From Enterobacteriaceae bacterium (GTDB lineage: Bacteria > Pseudomonadota > Gammaproteobacteria > Enterobacterales > Enterobacteriaceae): a stretch of DNA of 64,000 nt. The translations under genes and the position numbers were made by a program. Shown in pieces: positions 55,905-64,000 of the stretch. Below the pieces are notes generated by a model, which saw nothing but the letters and a program-made list of their open reading frames with translations, was not told the DNA's origin and searched no databases. The stretch spans positions 1 through 64,000 of the forward strand of contig CABIZV010000007.1 in the NCBI GenBank assembly GCA_902363335.1, in the 5' to 3' direction. Every line of letters starts with the position of its first letter. Positions within the stretch are counted from its first letter, which is position 1.

Positions 55905-56235
55905 ATGACACTCCCATGGTGATTGCGGTTTTCCTTAACCACGACATCAAAAAATAAAAAATTGCACTTATTACTGATATATATGATCTAATTCAGTTTG
56001 ATAGATTAATTTAACTTATATTTTTCACTAAAAAACATCATTAATACGCAATATCTATCGCCTCTCCCGAGCTTATTATGGAAGCGGTAAATATTCTTTG
56101 ATTTTAATGTTGTTTCAAGCGGAATGCCTTGCGAAATATCGATAGGAAGCAATGAGGTTAAATGGTAATAATTAGTTCACTAATAATATTTCAGGCGTAC
56201 TGTTTTACGCCTGAAATAGTTAATAATACGAATGA
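55905..56235. promoter_or_regulatory. AT-rich promoter region of the adhesin gene with upstream terminator
   Basis: A 331-base gap of low GC. At 56188-56217 the hairpin ATTTCAGGCGTA / ACGCCTGAAAT ends the lapG-lapD-small gene transcript on the reverse strand (followed by ATTATTAG). The remaining ~270 bases should hold the adhesin promoter; I cannot point to specific elements. The adhesin is thus probably transcribed separately from its regulators. Confidence 0.55.
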
Positions 56236-56577
56236 CTAAATCAGTCTTTCATCATCATCGCCAATGAGCCCTTCCAGGCCGCTGAGCGTTTGACGCGCCT
56301 GGGCACGGTTCAACAATTTAGTTTGTGCGGCAGGCGGCAGGTCGGTAATACTGATGACACCTTTACTCATCAGCACTTCAATCAGGTCTTCCAGTACACG
56401 AACCATCTCCAGATCGCTCTGCTGGAGCTTCTGTAACGTTGCGGCGCGGATGCCTTCAACTTTAATCCATTCGCTGATTTCCGGCGTTAACTCATGACTG
56501 CTTTCCGTCATACCGCTGAACTCAACGGCTTCAACCCGCACAATCCGTCCTTCACCATCGCGTTCGATAAAATGCAT
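56236..56577 (-). CDS. Conserved 113-residue protein of the lap locus
   Basis: A small soluble acidic protein, MHFIERDGEGRIVRVEAVEF at the start and KGVISITDLPPAAQTKLLNR plus LEGLIGDDDE near the end. Relatives in pseudomonads are, from memory, often mislabelled tryptophan synthase beta-like and contain the same SDLEMVRVLEDLIEVLMSKG helix. No signal peptide or membrane segment. AGGAG lies 7 bases before the ATG. It follows lapD by 72 bases and precedes the adhesin, so a role in adhesin control or folding is possible but unproven. Confidence 0.8.
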   Translation of the reverse strand: MHFIERDGEGRIVRVEAVEFSGMTESSHELTPEISEWIKVEGIRAATLQKLQQSDLEMVRVLEDLIEVLMSKGVISITDLPPAAQTKLLNRAQARQTLSGLEGLIGDDDERLI

Positions 56578-56649
56578 GGTTGCTCTCCTGAGATTTATTG
56601 TATTTACCCGCCATACTTCATGTTGCACATCAAATGACGACAACGTGAA

Positions 56650-58596
56650 TTATTTAGGGTTAAGCGTGCTGGCGTCGCTAAAATAACGCCCCATGGCGCC
56701 GTACAGGCCTATTTTTTCCAGTACCGCCAGCTCACCTGCTGTTTCCACACGTTCGGCGATAAGCGGCAGATTGATCTGCCGTGTCGCCCAGTAGATGGCT
56801 TCGATAAATAGCTTTTTATCTTCTTCTTCGTCAATACGATGAATGTACCCACCGTCCACTTTTATCCACGCAAGCCCCCACTGCGGCAGGTTACCGATGA
56901 GGTGGAAGCGACCGCCGAAGTGCTGAATACCCAAGCCGCAGCCGAGATCCTGCAATTTTTTCACCAGCACGCTCACGCGTTCCGGGTCGGGCAGTTCGTT
57001 TTCATCGAGTTCCAGCGTCAAGCGTGATGTCAGATGGCGCGCGGTTTTAAGCGGCTGAAGTAGGGCGTTCAGGCTCTCGTCGTCCGCCACGCTCTCCCCG
57101 CTGATACTCAGCGCAAAGGCGTGGGTGGTGCTTTCCATGGCGCGAAGCGTCTGTTTTAGCATCACCACATCCATACGGCGGCCGAGCGCCAGACGGCGAA
57201 CCCAGGGAATAAAGCGGCCCGCTGGGATAATCTCGCCATCTTCAGTTTTAATGCGCGCCAGAATTTTGCGGTGTAAAACAATATGCTGGTCATTGCACTG
57301 ATAAACAGGCTGCGAATAAAGCTCGAACGCCTCTTTATCCAGAATGGCGCTCAGACGCTGATGCCAGTGGTGGTGATCTTCATCCGGCACCGGCTTTTCA
57401 CTATTTTCAGAGTCGACGAAGGTGTGCATGTCGGCTTCCGCGGCAACCAGAATCTGGTCGGCCTGACGCAGAATCATCTGCGGGGAATCGCCGTAGCGGA
57501 AGGCGGTCTCAGCAAAATGCGCCACCGGATTCACGTCGCTTAATCCGGTTTCGTACAACGCTTTGAGCTGCGTATTAAGCGCGTTAGCAAAACTTTCCAT
57601 TTCCGTGGCTAATACGGGGGCGGTGATTATCGCGAACTCGCCGCCGCGTATGCGAGCCACAAAGCCTTCACTCTGGAAGAAACGCTGCTGTAAGTTGGTG
57701 AGAATATCGGCGACGGACTTCAACAGTTTGTCTGTGCTCGCACCGCCGAAACGTTGGTTGAGCCCCATCAGATCTTGTACACGCAGCAATATCAGATTGC
57801 CGTCGGCGTGGTCTTCGTCGCTCAGTTTAGTGAGGAACTTCATGTCGAATGCGCGGCGGTTGTTCAGGCCGGTCAGACTGTCATTGTAGGCTTCCTGGCG
57901 CAGGCTTTCGGTGCGCGTTGCCTGTTCGCTGAACAGCGCTTTTAGCTGCGTGACCATCATGTTAGTCGCTTCTACCACCCGGCGAAGCTCCGGCGTTTTG
58001 GGCAGCGCAGGTAGGCTCAGAAACTCGCGGCGGCTGATAGCCGTAGCTTGTTCGACGATATAGTTCAGTGGTCGCAGGCGATGGCGTAACAGGAGCATCG
58101 CGCCGAGGATGCACAGCGCGCTACAGCCGATTAACCACAAGAAACTGGCGACGAGGCTTTCCCACAGGCGCGTGAGCGCAAACATCGGGTGGCTGATGAC
58201 TTCAACGCGCGCGGCCTGCGTCCAGCCGCGCATGACAACGGCTTCCCCCTGGCCCGGGTTTAATCGCACCATGCGGGCAAACCAGGCGGGTACGTTAGCG
58301 CCGGGCGGCACATTCTGCCGTTCAATAATGGGCTTACCGCTTTTAATATCAACCACCTGAATGCGATAGAAATAGCCGCTGTCGAAGATGGAGTTCACCA
58401 TCAGCTCGGTCATCACCGGATCGTCAATATGCGCGGTCAGGGACAGACCCAGTGCGGTGGCGGCATCCTGGGCATGGGCGCTCAGTTGGTTATGGTATTG
58501 CTCGCGTGAGCTTTCCAGCGTGGCAAAGAAGTTGCCGCAGAAGATCGTCAGCGTAAACAGGCAGATGCCAATCAGTAGCTGTTTATAAAGTGACAT
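56650..58596 (-). CDS. lapD: LapD, degenerate GGDEF-EAL c-di-GMP receptor
   Basis: A 648-residue inner-membrane receptor: TM1 (~5-27), a periplasmic PAS-like LapD domain (~28-146), TM2 (~147-171), HAMP (~172-222), GGDEF domain with RGGEF (317-321) instead of GGDEF, and EAL domain with KIL (444-446) instead of EAL. Both changes are typical of LapD, which binds c-di-GMP without making or cutting it. When loaded, its periplasmic domain sequesters LapG and the adhesin stays on the surface. Nine bases separate it from lapG. Confidence 0.95.
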   Translation of the reverse strand: MSLYKQLLIGICLFTLTIFCGNFFATLESSREQYHNQLSAHAQDAATALGLSLTAHIDDPVMTELMVNSIFDSGYFYRIQVVDIKSGKPIIERQNVPPGANVPAWFARMVRLNPGQGEAVVMRGWTQAARVEVISHPMFALTRLWESLVASFLWLIGCSALCILGAMLLLRHRLRPLNYIVEQATAISRREFLSLPALPKTPELRRVVEATNMMVTQLKALFSEQATRTESLRQEAYNDSLTGLNNRRAFDMKFLTKLSDEDHADGNLILLRVQDLMGLNQRFGGASTDKLLKSVADILTNLQQRFFQSEGFVARIRGGEFAIITAPVLATEMESFANALNTQLKALYETGLSDVNPVAHFAETAFRYGDSPQMILRQADQILVAAEADMHTFVDSENSEKPVPDEDHHHWHQRLSAILDKEAFELYSQPVYQCNDQHIVLHRKILARIKTEDGEIIPAGRFIPWVRRLALGRRMDVVMLKQTLRAMESTTHAFALSISGESVADDESLNALLQPLKTARHLTSRLTLELDENELPDPERVSVLVKKLQDLGCGLGIQHFGGRFHLIGNLPQWGLAWIKVDGGYIHRIDEEEDKKLFIEAIYWATRQINLPLIAERVETAGELAVLEKIGLYGAMGRYFSDASTLNPK

Positions 58597-58605
58597 GTCT
58601 GCTTC

Positions 58606-59304
58606 CTATTCATTAATTACAAATCCTTCTGCACGCATCCTGGTGAGAAGATCCTGCCAACGAGAGAGTTTTGTACTGTCGCCTACGCGCTTGCTGCCGC
58701 TGGCCTGCGGGATCCATAAACCTTCACCGTTAAAGGAATAAACGGGAAGCAGATCGCTGCGCGCGGTCGCGGGTAATATGGCGGGCTTGAGATTATCCAG
58801 AACCAGCGGAATGGCGTCTGGCGTCGCATACCACGTCACAACCATATGCGCTTGATTTAGTTGTAATGCTTTAACGTAGGTAATTCTTAACTGGCTAGCC
58901 GGAACGCCCATCTCGCGTAGGGTAAAGTATTTTGCCAGGGCGTAGTCTTCACAATCGCCCGCGCCTTTACGCAGCGCTTCTACCGGCGTTGCCCAATAAT
59001 CCTGCTGGCCCCACACCGTCATATCATCAACAAAACGTATCCGCGAATTAAAAAACTGATTAACGAGGTTTAGCTTATTGCGAATATTGCCTTGGGGAGG
59101 TTGTTTAAGCAACGTTTCCCAGGCATCGATATTGCGTTGAGCGGCCGGAGTTGCCGGGCCATAAAGCCGCTGGGTGCGCGAGTTAATGGTATTAAAATCC
59201 CAACCCGCACCTAAATCTGGCGGCACCAGGAACAGCAGCGCCAGAAAAAGTGGCAGCCAGTGGCGTCGTTGAAAGAAGTTAAATCTCAACGTATTACACC
59301 GCAT
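58606..59304 (-). CDS. lapG: LapG, periplasmic transglutaminase-like Cys protease
   Basis: A bacterial transglutaminase-like cysteine proteinase (232 residues from the ATG at 59304). The catalytic triad fits Cys118 (GAGDCEDYALAKY), His153 (QAHMVV) and Asp170 (LVLDN); Asp117 and Glu119 match the calcium site of LapG. A hydrophobic N-terminal segment (~13-33, LPLFLALLFLV) is the export signal. It should cut the adhesin at TAAG. Upstream in-frame ATGs at 59316 and 59343 lie within the preceding gene, which overlaps by 11 bases, so the start is uncertain. Confidence 0.94.
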   Translation of the reverse strand: MRCNTLRFNFFQRRHWLPLFLALLFLVPPDLGAGWDFNTINSRTQRLYGPATPAAQRNIDAWETLLKQPPQGNIRNKLNLVNQFFNSRIRFVDDMTVWGQQDYWATPVEALRKGAGDCEDYALAKYFTLREMGVPASQLRITYVKALQLNQAHMVVTWYATPDAIPLVLDNLKPAILPATARSDLLPVYSFNGEGLWIPQASGSKRVGDSTKLSRWQDLLTRMRAEGFVINE

Positions 59305-60958
59305 CGCCGCGCGCATGACGCCAGTGTTTACGGTAAGCGACATAGCCGGAGAGGTAGTGCTCTACATCATCGATTCGCACCCTGAAACTGTGGTGGCGAA
59401 TGAAGAAACTGCCGACGATGCGCGGCGGATTTTTGAAAAACATCGCCAGTTCCGGCCAGAAAAAACCGTTCGCCAGATAGCGCGCCCGCGTCTCTAATGC
59501 CCAATTAAATTTCGCCATCTCGAAATCGTCCAGCAGGTGGCGATGCTCCGAGTCGGCCAGACGTGCCAGCATCCGCGATGCCGCCATCATGAGCTCAAGC
59601 AGGGTCGGATAGGTGGTGACGCGTTCAATCACAAAGTCGAGATGATCGCGAACGTTATCCAGCCCGAACTGGTAGTAGCGCAGCTCTGGGCGATAGAGCG
59701 TCAGTTCGTTCACGCAGTAGCTGAGCCAGTGGTCATGCGCCTGCCAGTGTTTTTGGGCGATAAAATGATCCATGGCGCGTTCGACGATCGCCAGCCAGCG
59801 CGGCGTTTTGGTCAGTCCATACAGGCGCATCAGCGCGAAAGCCGCTTCACCATCGTAATAAATAATCCGGTATTCGGCTTTGAGCGACAGGTCGGCGGCA
59901 TTGAGTACATGATTGAACCCGCCGGTTTCCGGTTTTTGCATAAAGCCGATACCGTTAGCCAGCCGCTCCATCTGCGGCAGGTAGCGCGTATCGCCAGTCA
60001 GCTCGGTATATTTTGTCATGGCGAGTATGCACACCGCATTCCCACCAAGTTTAATTTCACCGCCGGTATCGATGAGAAAATCAGCCTCGCTGCCGTCTGG
60101 CAAGGTACGGGTTTCAATCAGCGACGTTGAGAGGTCGTGCAGCGCCCGTTCAATAGCGGCAAACTGGGATGGCTCTTGCGTCACCCCCCAGCCTTCCAGC
60201 AAAGCGTAGGTCGAGCTGGCATGGCGCAGGGTGTTATAGGTCGGAATCGCCCGGTCAAAGCAGGGGAACCAGCCATAATCGTAGCGCCCCGAAGCCTGTA
60301 CCTGACGTGCCAGATAGTCGCTGGCGGAGAAGATCATCGGGTCCAGCGCCTCTTCCTGCCAGTGATTCAAACGGCGATAACCGGCGTTACGCCCGCTAAA
60401 TTCAATGGGGTAGACCTGTTTGCCATCGCTAAATACGCTGCGGGTAGTAAAGCGCCAGATAAGCTGTTCAGGGGTTTCTGGCCACTGTAATGACGTGGCG
60501 AACCGCCAATGAGCGTAATGCGCAAGGTTAGTGGCATTGGGCGTAGCCACCCCCTCATTACCGTCATACAACAGCGCATTGGCGTTGATTTCTTGCTCGA
60601 GGATGGCGTGCTGAAAATCGGGGGTAAAACTCAGGCCAAAGCGGAAATAATTGCGTTTGGTTTGCGCCAGTTTCTCCTGCAAGCGATCCCAGCGCAGGGT
60701 CTGGATTTTATCGACCAGGTCGGCGCGCAGCCAGACGGGCGCGAGACTTTGCTCGCTTTCCCATTGTTGCAACGCTTCGGAGGCGGTCTGCCAGGCTTCA
60801 TCCAGCGTTTTAGCGCAGGCGTAAGTCGTAAAAGCGCGTTCCTGACCATTGCTGGCGCTCAGAAAAAGAATATATCCCGGGAAGGGGGCAGGCTGTGTGG
60901 CAATATCTAGCTGCTCGACCTGTGGCCGAGTATGCGCAAGTAAATGGCTCAGTGACAT
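59294..60958 (-). CDS. Uncharacterised 554-residue protein, (alpha/alpha)6 toroid-like
   Basis: I do not recognise a named family. It has no signal peptide or membrane helix. The second half looks like an (alpha/alpha)6 six-hairpin toroid as in glycosidases and epimerases: YGWFPCFDRAIPTYNTLRHA, GGEIKLGGNAVCILAMTKY, ETGGFNHVL and YYDGEAAFALMRLYGLT. The first ~200 residues (with SVFSDGKQVYPIEFSGRN) are a separate beta-rich part. AAGGAG precedes the ATG. It is first in the operon with lapG and divergent from the hydrolase and Mur-ligase genes, so it may work with them on a polymer. Confidence 0.75.
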   Translation of the reverse strand: MSLSHLLAHTRPQVEQLDIATQPAPFPGYILFLSASNGQERAFTTYACAKTLDEAWQTASEALQQWESEQSLAPVWLRADLVDKIQTLRWDRLQEKLAQTKRNYFRFGLSFTPDFQHAILEQEINANALLYDGNEGVATPNATNLAHYAHWRFATSLQWPETPEQLIWRFTTRSVFSDGKQVYPIEFSGRNAGYRRLNHWQEEALDPMIFSASDYLARQVQASGRYDYGWFPCFDRAIPTYNTLRHASSTYALLEGWGVTQEPSQFAAIERALHDLSTSLIETRTLPDGSEADFLIDTGGEIKLGGNAVCILAMTKYTELTGDTRYLPQMERLANGIGFMQKPETGGFNHVLNAADLSLKAEYRIIYYDGEAAFALMRLYGLTKTPRWLAIVERAMDHFIAQKHWQAHDHWLSYCVNELTLYRPELRYYQFGLDNVRDHLDFVIERVTTYPTLLELMMAASRMLARLADSEHRHLLDDFEMAKFNWALETRARYLANGFFWPELAMFFKNPPRIVGSFFIRHHSFRVRIDDVEHYLSGYVAYRKHWRHARGDAV

Positions 60959-61081
60959 TTATTCTCCTTGTTGCGCCAGTCAATCCTTGTAGAACATTTT
61001 CTCGGGCCAGAATAACACCATGTTCGGCGCTTTGTGTATTCTGTGGAAAATGTTTATTCAACGTTGAACTGGAGTGGGAAC

Positions 61082-61957
61082 GTGCGTGAACGGATCGCTC
61101 TTTTTATATTATGTCTCAGTATTTCCTTATCCGCATGGTCATCGCAGCCGCTGCTCTGGAATCAACCGGCGGTAGAAGCGCAATGTCCGCTTCAGCACCA
61201 GGCGCTGTGGGTAAAATATGCTGGAGGAAACGCCTGCATCCGCTATTTCTCCGCAGGTAATCTGACTTCCGCGAAAAATGTGGTGGTCGTTCTGTCCGGC
61301 GACCGCGATACCTTTATGCGCCGCAACCCCGTAGACATTCCCAATAATACGCTTGAGGCGCTCGACAAGCAGGCGCAAAAACTCTCGGAAAAGATAGGCT
61401 TACCCGTCATTATTCTCGCACGACCGGGAACCTATGGCTCAAGCGGCGATCATGCGAAACGGCGTCAGCCTGAGGAGTTTCAGGCGCTAGATGCGGCGTT
61501 AACGAGCCTGCGGGAACGATATGGGATGCAGCATTTTATTTTAAGCGGCCACAGCGGCGGCGCGACGGCGGCGGCAGCAATTTTAACGTTAGGTCGCAAG
61601 GATATTCGCTGCGCGATTTTAACTTCAGGCGCTTATGGGCTTTTAGAAAGAGCTGAACGCTTACGGATTATTCGCGGTGAAAAAAGTCAGCGCGATAAAG
61701 ATATTAATGGCCTGGCACATCCATACGATCCGCTTCTGCATATCAGTGGCATAGTGGCCGATCCTAAGCGCCACATCCTTATTATCGGTAATTCACAGGA
61801 CCGCGTAACGCCCTTTGATTTACAGGCGAAATTCGCTGCCGCATTACGTACCCACGGCCACTGGGTTTCCTTAATTGAATGGCCCGCGGTGCCGCCTCAA
61901 TTTCATCAGTTAAAATTCAGTCCCTTGCGACAAAATTTACAGCAATGTGAATTATGA
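61082..61957 (+). CDS. Exported alpha/beta hydrolase
   Basis: A 291-residue alpha/beta-fold hydrolase beginning at a GTG (VRERIALFILCLSISLSAWS), preceded by GGAGTGGGAAC; the first ~21 residues form a signal peptide. The nucleophile elbow GHSGG puts Ser158 in place; Asp240 (GNSQDRVTP) and a late His (His275, PPQFHQL) complete a likely triad. The fold suggests an esterase, lipase or peptidase acting in the periplasm; substrate unknown. It is 43 bases before the Mur-ligase gene and likely co-transcribed. Confidence 0.8.
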   Translation: MRERIALFILCLSISLSAWSSQPLLWNQPAVEAQCPLQHQALWVKYAGGNACIRYFSAGNLTSAKNVVVVLSGDRDTFMRRNPVDIPNNTLEALDKQAQKLSEKIGLPVIILARPGTYGSSGDHAKRRQPEEFQALDAALTSLRERYGMQHFILSGHSGGATAAAAILTLGRKDIRCAILTSGAYGLLERAERLRIIRGEKSQRDKDINGLAHPYDPLLHISGIVADPKRHILIIGNSQDRVTPFDLQAKFAAALRTHGHWVSLIEWPAVPPQFHQLKFSPLRQNLQQCEL

Positions 61958-62000
61958 TTTGAGTACACCCATTCGAAGTCTCCTTTTCAAGGACACCGAC

Positions 62001-64000
62001 ATGCACAAACAGGTACGGGGATGGCAAGCCGATGAGCTGGCCCAACTGTTAAATGGTCAGTGGCGCGCGATGCCGCCGGAGCGCTGGTTTGCGGATGATA
62101 TCGCCTTAAAAACCTTTGATCTTAAACAGCCTGGGCGTCGGTATCTGCTGGTCGCCATCGACGCGGACACCTGGCATAAAGGGTCGGGAAACTCGGGCAT
62201 TTATGCCGGCTGGAAAGATACGCACGAGACGCTTAAGCGCCATCATGCAAAATTCTGTGGGGCTATCGTGCAACGATTTATCCCCGAACTGCCGGCAGAT
62301 TTTCCGCAGCTGGTGGTTGAGAACTCTTACGATGTCCTGAATATCCTTGCCGATGAAGCGCGCAGCCGCATGCAGGGGAAAGTGGTCGCGGTGACCGGCA
62401 CGGTTGGCAAATCCTCCACCAAAGATTTGCTGGAGATGCTGCTGAGTGAAGAGGGGACGGTGATTGCCACACGCGGCAACCACAACACCCGCACCGGCAC
62501 GGCGGTGAGCCTGGCGCGCTGCATTACCAACCCGGATTATGTTGCGCTGGAAGTGGCGATTTCTGCGCTGTGGATGGCTTCCGGCGGCGTGGGTTCGCGT
62601 ATTAAAGCCGACGTCGCCATCATTACCGAAATTGGCCTGACGCAGATAAGCGACCACGTCAAAGGTTTACGCGACACCGCGCGCTTTAAGGCACGCCTGT
62701 GCCGGGGCATGCAGCCGGGAGGCTATGCGGTGCTCAACCGGGACATGGCGGAGTACGACTATGTTCGGCAACAGGTTGAGGATTACGGCGCCACGGTGCT
62801 GACGTACGGTTTTCATTCGGATGCGGATATTCCCGTCACCCGTTATGAAGCGGATACCCACGGTTCGACAATCACAGTCAATCTCAGGGGCACATCGCTC
62901 ACCTACCGCCTCAATGTGCCAGGACGCGGCATGGCCGGAAACTCGGTGGCGGTTCTGGCAGCACTGCATCTGCTCGGCATCGACACCGCTCAGGCCGCTC
63001 GCCGGATGAGCTATTTCCGCAACGTGGCGAAAAAACTGCAGGCCGAAACCCTGCGTCTGCCCACCGGCGGCGCGGTGACGTTGATTGATGACAACTACAA
63101 TGCCGCGTTTATTTCGATGAAAAACGGGCTGGAGGTCGCGGCGCTCTATCCGCGCGGTGAAAACCAGCGGCGTATCGCGGTGCTGGGGAGGCTGGCAACG
63201 CTTGGCGAGCTGGCGCAGGTGAGCCATGAGGCGCTGGCGGAGCCCATTCTGGCGGCCGGGTTTGATAAGGTGTATCTGCATGGCGAGGAGATGCTGGCGC
63301 TTAAGAATAAGCTCCCGCCAAATCTTATCGGCGGCTATTTTACCGACGTCGATGTGATGGCAGAAACGGTGCTGGGTGAGCTACATGATGGCGATGTGGT
63401 GCTGGTTAAAGGCAGCGTCAGCGATTCGGATTTCCACCTGATCATCGGCAAAATGAAAGATCATGCCAAAGCAACCGTGGTGCCATTAGGTGACGACGCC
63501 GCCACGCTGCTGATGAATCTGCCTGATGGTAGCGTCCTGCGCGGCAGTCATCACTATAAGACGTTTAACCCGCGCCATTTGAGCCACCTATTACTGAGCG
63601 CTGAACTGGCCGCGGGTATTCTGGCCCGAACGCATCGCCTGAGCGATGTGGTACAGGTGAAAGCCCTGCCCGGTGAGGTGGGGCCTATGCTTGGCTTGCA
63701 GGACGGGCAAGGCTTAAGCGTGAAATCACTCCTTCAGGGGATGCTTGTCAGCAATGCCCGAGATGCCGCCATCAACCTCGCTGGCCTGCTTTCTACGCCG
63801 TCTGGCGATCCGTTAACGGCGTTATCTGCAATGATCGACAAAGCCGGGATGCAAAAAACTCGCCTCACAAACGTGGCGGGCCGTACCCAGCGGGGGCAGC
63901 ATAGTACGCTGGAGGACGTGGCATCCTTCATTCGCTATTTTTATCAAACGTATCCCCATTTTTTGCACTGGTTCGCCGATTTTGAAGTCGATATCGGCGG
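62001..64000 (+). CDS. Mur ligase-like protein fused to D,D-carboxypeptidase-like domain, 3' end missing
   Basis: At least 666 residues; the gene continues beyond the window. Residues ~1-120 resemble a MurF-like N-terminal domain; TGTVGKSST (132-140) is the Mur-ligase P-loop, followed by TRGNHNTRTGTAVS and, near residue 370, NYNAAFISMKNGLEV, which resembles the MurF DxYNANPxSMxxAL motif. From ~540 the protein turns into a DacA/S11-like part (SVKSLLQGMLVSNARDAAINL with an SxN-type SNA, and HSTLEDVASFIRYFYQTYP). AAGGA precedes the ATG. The ligase may join an amino acid or peptide to a cell-wall or capsule-like substrate. Confidence 0.82.
   Translation, partial: MHKQVRGWQADELAQLLNGQWRAMPPERWFADDIALKTFDLKQPGRRYLLVAIDADTWHKGSGNSGIYAGWKDTHETLKRHHAKFCGAIVQRFIPELPADFPQLVVENSYDVLNILADEARSRMQGKVVAVTGTVGKSSTKDLLEMLLSEEGTVIATRGNHNTRTGTAVSLARCITNPDYVALEVAISALWMASGGVGSRIKADVAIITEIGLTQISDHVKGLRDTARFKARLCRGMQPGGYAVLNRDMAEYDYVRQQVEDYGATVLTYGFHSDADIPVTRYEADTHGSTITVNLRGTSLTYRLNVPGRGMAGNSVAVLAALHLLGIDTAQAARRMSYFRNVAKKLQAETLRLPTGGAVTLIDDNYNAAFISMKNGLEVAALYPRGENQRRIAVLGRLATLGELAQVSHEALAEPILAAGFDKVYLHGEEMLALKNKLPPNLIGGYFTDVDVMAETVLGELHDGDVVLVKGSVSDSDFHLIIGKMKDHAKATVVPLGDDAATLLMNLPDGSVLRGSHHYKTFNPRHLSHLLLSAELAAGILARTHRLSDVVQVKALPGEVGPMLGLQDGQGLSVKSLLQGMLVSNARDAAINLAGLLSTPSGDPLTALSAMIDKAGMQKTRLTNVAGRTQRGQHSTLEDVASFIRYFYQTYPHFLHWFADFEVDIG

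Overview
The window looks like chromosome of an enterobacterium close to Escherichia, Salmonella and most likely Citrobacter. The evidence is near-complete protein-level recognition of an E. coli-type backbone in the expected order (yjcB, soxS, soxR, ghxP, yjcE, then actP-yjcH-acs, gltP, yjcO, fdhF, mdtPON, ytcA, yjdP, phnP to phnC, yjdN, yjdM, proP). There are abundant REP/BIME palindromes of the enteric type (GCCGGATGGCG...). Species cannot be fixed from sequence reading alone. Several genes expected from E. coli synteny are absent from their usual place: pdeC (yjcB/soxS), yjcF (yjcE/actP), the nrf operon (acs/gltP), yjcS-als-rpiB (ytcA/yjdP) and crfC-yjcZ (yjdM/proP).

Layout. 1-3.5 kb: an Rhs polymorphic-toxin gene that runs off the left edge, preceded by a 48-codon remnant of a DUF2169-type gene and an AT-rich stretch. 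4-9 kb: yjcB, the divergent soxS/soxR redox switch with a perfect SoxR operator, ghxP (purine permease, with three PurR-like boxes upstream) and yjcE. 9-16 kb: accessory block made of a LysR regulator divergent from a CidAB/LrgAB pair, then an orphan sugar-binding protein, a Gfo/Idh/MocA oxidoreductase and an unrecognised 525-residue protein. 16-22 kb: acetate scavenging (acs-yjcH-actP) divergent from gltP. 22-31 kb: yjcO, selenoprotein fdhF with SECIS hairpin and sigma-54 promoter, and the MdtNOP efflux operon with ytcA. 31-43 kb: yjdP and a complete, intact phnCDEFGHIJKLMNOP carbon-phosphorus lyase operon with a Pho box in front, then yjdN and yjdM. 43-47 kb: a KdgT-type permease and proP.

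47-61 kb is the most distinctive region: a complete Lap-type surface-adhesin system. Transcribed leftwards are a 554-residue toroid-like protein, lapG (periplasmic Cys protease), lapD (degenerate GGDEF/EAL c-di-GMP receptor), a 113-residue conserved small protein, an adhesin with a LapA-type retention module and a TAAG protease site, and the type I secretion trio lapE, lapB, lapC. The adhesin is unusual: its middle is roughly 517 residues of Asp-Ala dipeptides with scattered Ser, encoded by 1.55 kb of 6-bp repeats, and it shows no RTX nonapeptides. By family knowledge, high c-di-GMP lets LapD hold LapG, so the adhesin stays anchored in LapE; low c-di-GMP frees LapG to cut the retention module. 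Divergent from this operon are an exported alpha/beta hydrolase and a Mur-ligase protein fused to a D,D-carboxypeptidase-like domain, cut by the right edge. Together with the toroid-like protein these may form an undescribed envelope-polymer or peptide-modifying module beside the adhesin.

A recurring structural theme is three-fold tandem duplication of REP-containing units: downstream of mdtP (about 180-200 bp units carrying a copy of the mdtP 3' end), between proP and lapC (about 110 bp units each carrying a terminator), and between phnL and phnK (48 bp units).
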